From Hypomesus transpacificus (taxonomy: Eukaryota; Chordata; Actinopteri; Osmeriformes; Osmeridae), in assembly GCF_021917145.1 (NCBI RefSeq), contig NC_061063.1, positions 3,943,971 through 4,007,970 of the forward strand: 64,000 bases of DNA, given 5' to 3'. Below, piece after piece: positions 54,601 to 64,000 of the stretch. Under the pieces are notes generated by a model, which was not told where the DNA came from, did no database searches, and saw only the letters and a list, made by a program, of their open reading frames with translations. The position numbers were made by a program, and so were the translations under genes. Within the stretch, counting starts at the first letter, position 1; each line of letters begins with the position of its first letter.

Positions 54601-57600
54601 ACACACATGCATACACTTTCCAAGACAGGGTTGCATGTTTGCCTTTACCTAAATAATCTCTTCATAATAAGTATAAATGGTGAAATATATTTGTCACCAT
54701 TTCAATTCAGTTTTCATTTTGTGAAGTTAATCATGCGTTCAGAAATAATGATAAACAAGTAATTCAGAGACAAAGAAAATCCTTCCTGTATCTTAAAGTA
54801 GTGTATGTCTGCCAATCACAACACAGTGCTTGGGTTAGAGAGCGTTCTTGGGAAATGAAAAACAAATGGATACAGCAAAATAAAACTTGTGTCTCATTTA
54901 ACAGTGTCTCATGTGTAAAACTCACAACCGCAACAATGTTAGTTTCCTCTGAAGTTCTTACAAAACACTCTCATTGATCTCACAATTCAACTGCATGCAC
55001 CACCAGGTCTGGTTTGCCAAAAACTCTAAATACCATCCTCCATGCATCAGGTCAGCCTATGCATTGCAGGGACCAGCTTGTGGCCTTGTTGTGGGTGCAG
55101 CCTTTACCCAGCTGGCTGGATGATAGTCCCTCTGTCCAATGTGGCTTGTAAGAAGTGCTGTTGCTGCGGTTGTTTAGTGGAGGAAGAAGTTTACAATTAG
55201 ACAGTCATTTTTTCCCTCTGTGTCCCAAATCACCACAGCCAGATTTCCTTCTCTCTCCATGTCTCTTCCAATTACCACTGAGCTTGTGTGATTCACTGTT
55301 TCAATTTATAGCAGGCCTTTCGACTCTGTCCCATGTACCAGGACTGTTGCGTCTGATGTCATTTTGTACACGCTCTTCATTGTGCTGAGCTAGTGTACAA
55401 AGGCAACCTAAAGGATGTAAGGCTTTAGTCGAATTCTCAAGAGACGACCATATATAGCAAATATGGATTGGGAAGAGCTGAGAAGCAAGAAGCCACAATA
55501 TAGGATTCATGGGAGAAGGTCCTTCTATCGGATGGCTTTTAGGGTAGTGTATCCTGACTGTCTCCCTGGCTCATCAGTTATGGTCTTGTTGTGCTTTAAA
55601 AAGATGCTTTGAACTCTTCTTCCACTTCGTCATCCAGTGCATATATGGATGCCCTGAGTGCTCAATTGAACAGCGCACAGCGCCAATCCAACAGTTCTTT
55701 ACTGTCTCAATTTATCCACCTCCAAATGATTCACCTCTCGCATTTAATGACGGATTTCCAATTACAGTTGTAATGCACTTTACAGGATGACTCACACGCC
55801 ATGCGCTCATGATTGTATACTCAACAGCTATGCCTTTTTTGAATGCAATTTTCCATGCCTTTTTAAGGAGCTCTGTCAAGGCAAGGCTTGTCGCATGGAG
55901 GAACACGCAGAGCCGTGCCCGTCTAGCAATGATGGATTCGTGGGGTGTGTAAACGCCACGGCGTTCGGTGTGCTTCTCCATACGCAGCTCAACCTTTTTT
56001 GCCCTCCCAGGAGGAGGTGTCTTAAGCTCATTATTGCTCAGGTTGTTATTACCTTCATTATTTCAAACGGTCGACCAGATGCCCAAGCGGGAGGGGGCCC
56101 AGCGCGCCCAACAGGGATCTGGAGCTCCTGATTGGTCAGGACGAGAAGAACGTTCCTAGGGTCAAAGGGCAGATTCTTCCGGAGAAGAGACACCATCTGC
56201 CTGATTATGATTGTTTCTGCTTCCTTTGGACTATCGGAAAGACACTGCAAAGAAAATGATAATCAATACAGGCACCTTCGACAGTGGCTTAGTGTCTTGT
56301 AGAAAAGGCAAATTAATCACTGGGTCTCACAAGTAGCATGCAGGGTGCTTTAACACAGATTTGTAAAAAAAAAAACGTCCTACATTGCTCTGCTCTTAAA
56401 ATAGATGACAATGCTACATGTTTGCATGGCCATCCATCACATCCCATTTGTTATCTTGTTCCCTGTGGATCAGGACATATCTGGGGGGGGGCGTAACAGG
56501 GAGGGGGGGTGTACAAGAAAGCCGACTAGTGTACAAGAAACACCTGACCTCAGTAGTGTTGTCATTGTCAATTTCCACTCCTGAAATAATACATTCATTC
56601 ATTTCTTTGCAATGACAGTCAAAGATATGTTGATGTGTGCAATTATTGTTAACTATTAACTATTGTAAGTAGCTTAGTACTCAACACACATTGGCCATGT
56701 GCTTATTTTTAGAAATTGTGGAAGCGGACTGAATATCAACAGAAGAGTCCCCAACCTTAATTTACAGATCTCATTTGCATTCTGATGTATGTGTGAAACA
56801 TATCTTCTTTAGTGCAAGGATTTTTGAGAAACCTGATGCTATTCAAGCTTGTGCCATCAAGATTGGTTTATGCTGATGACAAAGGAGGACTTGTTGTCTT
56901 GTTCTTTCACTCTTTTGTGTGACTGTGTCTGTTCGGCATAATGGAAGGAATTCAGAGAAAAGGAAACAGCCCCTAAAAAAAATCCCTCCACCATTTCCTT
57001 TGGCAGGATATGGTATCTTTGATCTAGGCCACCACACTTGGACGGCCAGAGCATGGGAGGTGTTGCTTTTCCCTGCACTGTAACAGAAGGATTGTGGTGT
57101 CTCCCTCTGGCTTCTGAGCCTGTGTAAATGTCAAACGTGTCAACGACAATGTAGAACCTTAAACATTTAGGACATTGATTGGGGTTTTTTTTTCACTCCG
57201 GGGTTGAGCTGTGCAGCACACCAGACAAGATAATATGATAGTCAAAGTAGGACAAGGGTACTGGACTCCTTCTCGTCCAGGACACATTGCTGTGCCCTAA
57301 CAGATGGGCTCCTTTCACACACACGTCCAACTCTCCAGGTGGATGATGGAAATGATCCCTATCGATCAAGGACAGATTGAGATTTCCGCTGAAAACTGGC
57401 AGGGTTTGTTTACTATACAGACTGTTTTACTGTGTGTGTGTCTCCAACACCATCAGTGGGCAGGATAGGATATCACGTGTTCGCTGTATGAAATTCTGAT
57501 TGATCATGCATGCACACTCTAGCAGTAAGGGATATTGATTTCTTAAAATATGAATCAAAGCCAAACTCTGACTGGTTAATTTAATCATGTGTAATAAACA

Positions 57601-59639
57601 AATGCATATTGTACATCCCTTGTGTGTGTCCATGGGACCCACTTTCACCATTCACAAAAATGACACAATTATTTTTTCAACTTGTTATTCTTTGGCATTT
57701 GCAATTTTCTGTGAAGAACACGTTTTTATTGCGTGCACACCGTGCAACCCCCGACACATTTATATTATTTATGTGGTGTTTCTGGTCGACTGGGCTCAGG
57801 GGTAATACAAGTATGTGTGTATGTAATTTTTTTACAATTATTGTTTTTTTTGGTTTGCATTGAGCCTTCCTGTCATTTCCCCTCCGCTGTTTCAACATAT
57901 CACCAAGAATCTATCTGTCTTCCTGGCTGTTTGAATGTCTCCTGCTTCCGTTGCACTCTTTACTGTTAGGTGTCCTGTGTGCAACTACATGATGGCTTGC
58001 AAGAACCTGCATAGTGTTATTATAATACACTAATTCGATGCAACACCAAAAAAAGGAGACAACATTTTTTTTTCTCCCTACATTCTACCCCAGCAAGATG
58101 TAAATCGGGGGACAGTTTACATAAATTGTTCTGGCTATTTTGTTTATAGCTCACAGTAATTTTGTAAATCCATCGACCAGGGGACACTGATTGGGTTACC
58201 AAATCTGAACACAACACAAAGGGTATCTACTTTTTTCCACAGAAGGTAAAGCACATGCTAAGAAACAAGGACAACATGGAAGGTTTGTGGTGCAACTGCA
58301 TTCGAGAGAACGCCTAAAGAGTCAACATGATAGCAAAGACTTTGATAAGGTGTGTGTCATGTCTAGGGCAGACTGCAGCACTGAAGCATACAATGCAGGT
58401 CCCATCCCCATCAGGGGTTTGCAGGGAGACATCATTAATAAATATAACAAGGGCATCCAGAGCAACAAGCTCGGTGTCAGGGTCAGGCTGGCAGAGCTTG
58501 GAAGTCCCAGTGATGCAAGAAGCAGAAATGTAACACAGACACTTCGTCTGTAATGAAATCACTAAAAAGACATGTTTCAGGTATGTAGGAAAATGCATGA
58601 AAAGGACTTCCATAACTGTTCTACTGAGTATAAACTCAGTATAAAAATATATACATAGCCAGATATTAGTGTATCCATGTCTTCCAAAAGTGGTGCTTTT
58701 ATTCCACATAGTAAGTCAAACCAAACCAAAAGAATTAAATCAAATTAATAATTAAAGACTTTGATAAACTAATAACTTACTTTAGATGTTGTTGTGACTG
58801 GATTAGATGGCTAAGACCGTTCCAAACTACAATTATTTAAGCACCAGACCCACAGCTGTAACCAGTACTGGCTCTGCATTGTTAACCAGCCAAACCCCAA
58901 CTCAGCATGGAATATACTACACCAACCATTGTCCATCTCTGAGCAGTGAGACCAAGCATCATAAAACTGAAATAACCTGTTACACATGAGAGTGGTAATT
59001 CATCTCTTGCCTGCAGCAGCCCCAACTCCTCAGGGCACTCAGTGACAACCACAAACTCAGTGTGTATGCCCAGAGCTCCAATTATAGAAGATAAGGGCCT
59101 ACCATGTGAGGAAATTAAATTAGCTGAGGTAAGTAGTCACTGGCATCAAACGTTTTCCATTTTATACATGGGGTTACAGCGGATTCCCTTAGAATTACGA
59201 GGTATTGGATAGCCTGACATCCCTATCCCATGCATTTCTGATATTGTAACTGGTTTCATATTTACACATGCTGAGGGCGCCATCTATTGTCAAAATGCTG
59301 CTTAGCCTCTGCTACAATTGGTGGGAATCTTGTAAATGATTTACAGTTCAATCAATTGATGTTGACGACTTTCAAACTGTTTTTTTCGGGAGGTGCATTC
59401 GTGTACAGCCACAAAAGGGCTTTCGTAAGACCTTTTCAACGCCTGTGCGTTTTCCATACTATAATATATTTTCTTGTAGGCCCACACTAAATTTGGAATC
59501 AGGAGCGTGTGTATGACGTCATCAAGCACCTGTGGGCTGAGCTTGTACCTTGACGCGCAGGTAACTTGGAGAAATTTGAGGAAACTATAGTGTACGCCGC
59601 TACCGTCTATTTTCCCATTGCGTTATGTATATAGAAAGT
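51621..59639. other. intergenic between tpbg and kdf1
   Basis: 8 kb with no gene I can support. A stretch at 55720-56260 is richer in CpG, open on both strands and may be a conserved noncoding element (see findings). The rest is AT-rich with short chance ORFs. Confidence 0.5.
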
Positions 59640-59715
59640 ATGTATCCATCCACAAGAATAGCCCTATAACAAACGGAGTGTAGTTTGGGAAGCGTCCTGC
59701 GACCAATTCTATGCC
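59640..59715 (+). promoter_or_regulatory. candidate kdf1 noncoding first exon
   Basis: A consensus donor, CTATGCC|GTAAGTAT, at 59716 is the best plus-strand donor within about 1 kb upstream of the kdf1 acceptor. The exon start is not visible. Weakly supported. Confidence 0.25.
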
Positions 59716-60518
59716 GTAAGTATATTGTCAACAAAAATTGAGACAGAAAGTGACAACGACTTATGTCGAAATTTTTTGTTTCTTTTTCTTATTATAGTAG
59801 GCTTGCGTATATAATCCGGTTCCGTGCTGTAAGAGCCTATGTGTCCAACTGTAAACGTGTCAAACGAGAAGATATTTGACCTGAAAAGCTCATTTAGATT
59901 TACTTTCAAATTGTTTTACCAATTGGTTTTCGGTATGTCCACGTAGCGTAATGTCAACAAATGAGGCCTTGTTAGCTTTTCACTAACATTTAGTTTTAGG
60001 AAGTAAGATTATATCGTCACAGTGTAAAATTGTTTTCGCCATAAATGATTCCAGCATTTCGAAAAGACCCACAACTAGTCAGCTAGTAAGCTTAAATTTG
60101 TTTTCGGCACCTGCTACAGTTGCATTGATGGGTTTGTGAAATAGTCTGAATTGTTAAATGTAGGCCCCTAAACTGTTTAAAAGAGATACGTAGTCCTATG
60201 TAAAATCCTACGGTTTCTTTGTAGCGTTAGTTGTAATACACATCCTAAAATGTTGAGTTCATCCCAACACAATAGGCTACACACTACTATACACAAATAC
60301 CTTGTTGGATGACTTTGCAGGGCCCTATAAGATGCTCTGCCATGTAGACAGTGCTAACAGGTTTGGAGAGGATGATAGGCCCTATCCCAAGGTGGTAGTA
60401 CCTGTAGTCAACATGGTGTTATTTAGACAATACACATTGACACCAAGGTCGTTGATGGTATTGTTAAGACTGCTGTTGAGACTTACAATCTTGTTTTCCT
60501 TTTACCTGCCTATTTTAG

Positions 60519-60537
60519 GCCTGGGACCAACTAAGCC
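60519..60537 (+). other. kdf1: kdf1 5' UTR part of first coding exon
   Basis: Lies between the acceptor TTTTAG and the start codon; the pyrimidine-rich stretch before it (CTTTTACCTGCCTATTTTAG) is a good 3' splice site. A noncoding first exon must be upstream. Confidence 0.6.
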
Positions 60538-61955
60538 ATGCCTATCAGCAGTCAGAGACCCTTTTCAGAGCCAGATGGCTGCATACAGGGGGTCAGCCTC
60601 TCTCGGAGCAGTAGCACCAGCAAGAAGTCGTACGAGGAGCGTTGTGTGGACCCAGTGCAGGAAACACCACAAAGCAGGGGGGAGCAGAGCACCCACAAAG
60701 CCCACCCCAAGGATGCCAATTGGAAGGAGTCTGAGACTATCGGCTTCATCCCTGGTTCGGCAGAGCCTGGTGCTCACAGCTGTGGACTGTGCGCCTCTCC
60801 TGGCAGCTGCAGAAGTTTTGTGTGCAGCGTGCTGACTTGCGGCCTCTACAGGGTCTGCCAGCGCACCGTACTGGCCCCGTGCCTGGAGCCCGAGGAGAGC
60901 TCCCCTGACGAGCCAGAGAAGGTCAACCTCCAGGAAATCAAGCCGGGAGACCGGGAGTCCTCTCCCAGCAAGGAGGACGGAAGCTGGCCAGAGGACATCC
61001 ACTTCCATGGAGTCAGGGTGGACACTCTGACCCAGGAGGACTCAGACGTCACTACCAAACCCCGGGTGTATAGCGAGAGACGGCCCAGCCCGCCGTCATT
61101 CTCGCTCGACGATGACAATTGGGGTTACAGCAATGAGGACGTTGATTCCCTCATTGCCAAGAAGCTGTTGGAGCTTTACTCAGAGTACCAGATAGAAGAG
61201 CTGGCCAAATGCACCTCAGACTCTGTGTTCCTGAAGAAGACGAGCCAGATCAACCAGCTGATCAGCGAGCTGGCAGAAGAGCACAAACTGGAGCAACAGG
61301 ACGCTGAGTGTCGATTGGTTCGTGGCATCATACGCATCAGCACACGCAAGAGCAAGAGGAGGCCCCCCTACACCAAGGCCACCAGGACCCTCTCAGACAG
61401 TGGCAATGAAACAATGAAGGACAGTGACTCGTTCTCCTTCAGCAACAACAGTAAGTTTGGCTTCCATTTCCCAGAGGTTTTATGAAATATTGTAGAAGAT
61501 GTTATATTGTGAGTTTGTCCTTTCACAGATGACTATAACGTCCAGATATCTGAGGAAACACGCTCAGACATTTATGCCAGGAAAATGAGGTGGAACAGTG
61601 AAGGTAAGACTTACCTTCACATTGTTTTTAATACTAGTTTAACCATTCATTTGATCAAGCTTACAGTTTCCCATATTTATGGTCAGTGAAATGCATCCTC
61701 TCACTGTAGTAATATTGAAACTACTCCAATATTGTCTGAGGGTTAGTCTTTCCAGTGTACGTGTTTTCATTTTACTGTCGCATGTGCTGGAAATACTTTA
61801 CGGAAATCACTGACTCATTGTTTGTTGAACCTCACCTGACAATTCCAGTTGTCTTATCAGGTCATACCTCAGGCTCTTCAACGACGCACTCCCTAAGTCA
61901 CACAGAAGTTGTTTCCTCTGGGGCCCCTCTCTTGCAGACCTATGTGAGAACATGA
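60538..61955 (+). CDS. kdf1: kdf1, keratinocyte differentiation factor 1
   Basis: Kdf1 (human C1orf172) limits proliferation and drives differentiation of epidermal progenitors; human mutations cause ectodermal dysplasia. Three coding exons: 60538-61450, 61529-61603 and 61861-61955, total 360 residues (human 398). The best match is the C-terminal half: DSLIAKKLLELYSEYQIEEL (203-222), AKCTSDSVFLKKTSQI (223-238), and QDAECRLVRGIIRISTRKSK (254-273), almost the same as human. Near the N-terminus ETIGFIPGSAEP (66-77) matches human ESITFISGSAEP, followed by a Cys-rich stretch (82-115, eight Cys). The end SSGAPLLQTYVRT parallels human SSGAPLLQVYC. Start chosen as the first ATG after an acceptor (TATTTTAG|G, exon from 60519). 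Acidic and Ser/Pro-rich in the middle. All junctions GT-AG and in frame. Confidence 0.95.
61451..61860 (+). other. kdf1 introns (61451-61528 and 61604-61860)
   Basis: Two short introns of 78 and 257 bases, donors GTAAGT and GTAAGA, acceptors TTTCACAG and CTTATCAG. Confidence 0.85.
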
Positions 61956-62575
61956 CTTCAGACATGCATCTACAGCAGAACCTTGAAAGATGATTTCTTC
62001 AAAGATGAAGAGAATTGCACACAGTTCAGAAGCACATGGAGCTTCTTTGGAAGAGAGAGGTTCATTTGATCAGCTATATTTTTACGACAGTTGAGTGTCA
62101 TGCCATCTGTAAATGAAGGATTATAGTGTACTCAGGGTTGTGATGTATATCTAATTCTGTCATTTGTCATTCTTGGTGAGGACAGCCTGACTCTAATTGG
62201 GTCAGAAAGTTGACAATATATTGTGAACTTCCATTAGCAAACTGTGTCTATCCTGGAGTGTTCACGTGTATAATGTCGCTGTTTCCAAGTATGTCATGTC
62301 CCTTTACCCTTGAATGAATCTGGCTGTGTGGTTGTGAAATGTGACTCTTCTCTGTAGCTGAAGTTCCATTTCTTGTTGGTCAAGCTCTATACTATGCAAC
62401 ACGGGAGCCGGCTGGAATGTTTTAGTCTCAAAACCACAGAAAGAATGAAAAAAGGAGCCATACCTCATCCCATACTCATAGTATGAAAGATATGGTGTGA
62501 GGATTGTTATACTTTTTGTATGCTTTTTGTAACTTGTATCATTCGTTTATGTACATTAAACCCAAATGCCCATGT
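61956..62575 (+). other. kdf1: kdf1 3' UTR to first poly(A) signal
   Basis: AT-rich, noncoding, with ATTAAA at 62555-62560. Further AATAAA signals at 63352-63357 and 63511-63516 could give a longer form of about 1.4-1.6 kb. Confidence 0.45.
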
Positions 62576-64000
62576 ATTGGAAATGAGGGGACAAATCCTT
62601 TCAACATTTCCCATTTATTTTGCCAGTTGTTGATGTGTTGTAAACCTGCACGTAAGACAGAATGATTGTTATATTATATTGTTAAGTAATTCCTTCTTCA
62701 AACTATTTTTGTAAGGATACACTTGCAAGAAATAATTTGCTAATAATTTGTTTGTACATAAGATATTATTGCCAAATGTTTCATGAAAGCTTTGTGACAT
62801 TAGTTTGTTCTGATGAAGTGGGACAAAAATTGTAAATCCATTGTAATATCTGAAGAATCAGACCTGTAGTTTCCAGTCAGTGCTGAGTCATGTGTCTTGT
62901 AAAAGTGTCTTGTGTTTTCATTCTTTTTAAGCAGTAACACTAAAGTGACACACGTATATGAGTCACTTGAGTATGTCTCTCTCCCTTTCTGTAACTAATT
63001 TGAAGTAAAATGTACAGTCAATGTACACAGACTTTTTTATATGTAGAAATGTGGCTGTAAAAAAGAAGTTTGCAATGACGTGGGTGAATTGGCCAGGCCA
63101 TACTGTACTGGCCACTCTGAATCCCTGAACCACTCTTGGGAACATGATACCCTCTAAATATTTTATTAATTGATTGTCACAACCAAACCACATGACCAGC
63201 AGTTTAACTTAATTGCCATGGTGGGAAATAATATTCAGAGTTGGCATATTTTAATAGTACACTAACTCTGTGTTGCACCTGTAAAGTCATTGATTTCTTA
63301 GTGAGGTCATTATGTATCGAGGTCCACCTTTTGTTTTTAATATCTGTTTCTAATAAACAAAACTACTCACTCATTTCCATGAATGCTCTTCCCTGTGTAC
63401 ACTTTCAGTTAAGCATGAAAGAGCTTTTTTAAAACAGGTTTATCTTGTTCTGGCCAATTATGTAAAATCGAAATAGCTGTGGGTTCATTGGAAATATATG
63501 GGTTGGATAAAATAAAATTAGCATGATGCACTTTCTGTATAGTTTTTTTTCTCAGTATGATTTTGTCTAATGACAGAATCCTTACCTTACAGTCCAACTC
63601 CCTCTTTGGACGATTTTTATTTTTCAGCTTGTCCTGTGTAGATTGCAGCCAATAACATGCAATTTTCTCCAGATGCAAAGTTGCAGATGCAATTTACAAA
63701 TTGTTATATTTTCCCCATATCCTTATTTTCTATACATATACTCTAGATTGATTCATTGGTTTAAAGAGAGCACACTGGTCATCTTAAACATGAAATATTT
63801 TTACTGCTCAGTATTTCTTTATGGTCCATTCAGCCATGAACTTCCACAAGAGGGAGATAGAATACATATATATATAAGTTTACTGTGACAGCAATGTGTG
63901 ATATAGGAACGTTTTTTTATTTTCTATAAAACATACATATTTAGCTCTAAAAGCCATGGTATAAAACATAGATTTATAATTTACACACAGACATGTCTCA
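62576..64000 (+). other. downstream of kdf1
   Basis: AT-rich; first part may be kdf1 3' UTR up to AATAAA at 63352 or 63511. No further gene was seen before the window ends. Confidence 0.45.

Noticed and set aside
55787..56131. 114-residue Cys-containing plus ORF as a secreted protein gene
   Set aside because: No signal peptide, no family resemblance, ordinary length for chance; kept only as part of a region-level finding.
60302..60835. 177-residue plus ORF overlapping kdf1
   Set aside because: Another frame over the kdf1 first coding exon; the kdf1 frame has clear homology, this one has none.

Overview
This window is animal nuclear DNA, and almost certainly from a teleost fish. Every gene I can support is a vertebrate gene split by GT-AG introns, and the space between exons is full of vertebrate-style microsatellites, G/C homopolymer runs and one small hAT-type transposon. 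The species cannot be named from the sequence. The gene set mixes TRAPPC9, which lies on 8q24 in human, with SH3BGRL3, PAQR7, TMEM222 and KDF1, which lie on 1p36 in human.

Layout. Bases 1 to about 31,850 hold the 5' part of trappc9 on the minus strand: 13 coding exons (residues 1 to about 750) in introns of up to 6.3 kb. The gene runs off the left edge with its last exons missing. Just upstream is sh3bgrl3 (minus, three coding exons, 33,867-35,409), then a membrane progestin receptor of the PAQR7 type (minus, one coding exon, 38,077-39,147). The strand then switches: tmem222 (plus, six exons, 42,972-45,839), a trophoblast glycoprotein (5T4/TPBG) family gene (plus, two exons, 50,080-51,300) and kdf1 (plus, three coding exons, 60,538-61,955). 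All six reading frames stay in phase across every splice junction I placed, and no frameshift or premature stop was seen.

The genes are not an operon and do not share a pathway. Trappc9 belongs to a vesicle tethering complex, Sh3bgrl3 is a small thioredoxin-fold protein, Paqr7 is a steroid-binding seven-pass receptor, Tmem222 is a small membrane protein, Tpbg is a leucine-rich-repeat surface protein linked to Wnt signalling, and Kdf1 controls the switch from growth to differentiation in epidermis. They are neighbours through ancestral synteny.

I found no new biological system that I would defend. The best leads are local: an 8-codon upstream ORF whose stop overlaps the tmem222 start (TGATG); three nuclear-receptor half-sites at 5-base spacing next to a trappc9 exon; consensus RFX X-boxes in trappc9 introns; a perfect 16-bp hairpin; a microexon-like segment with good splice sites antisense to trappc9; a CpG-bearing stretch that reads like protein in a trappc9 intron; a 16-bp minisatellite starting about 30 bases from a splice donor; an intron inside the tpbg reading frame; and a strong strand bias of long G runs across trappc9.
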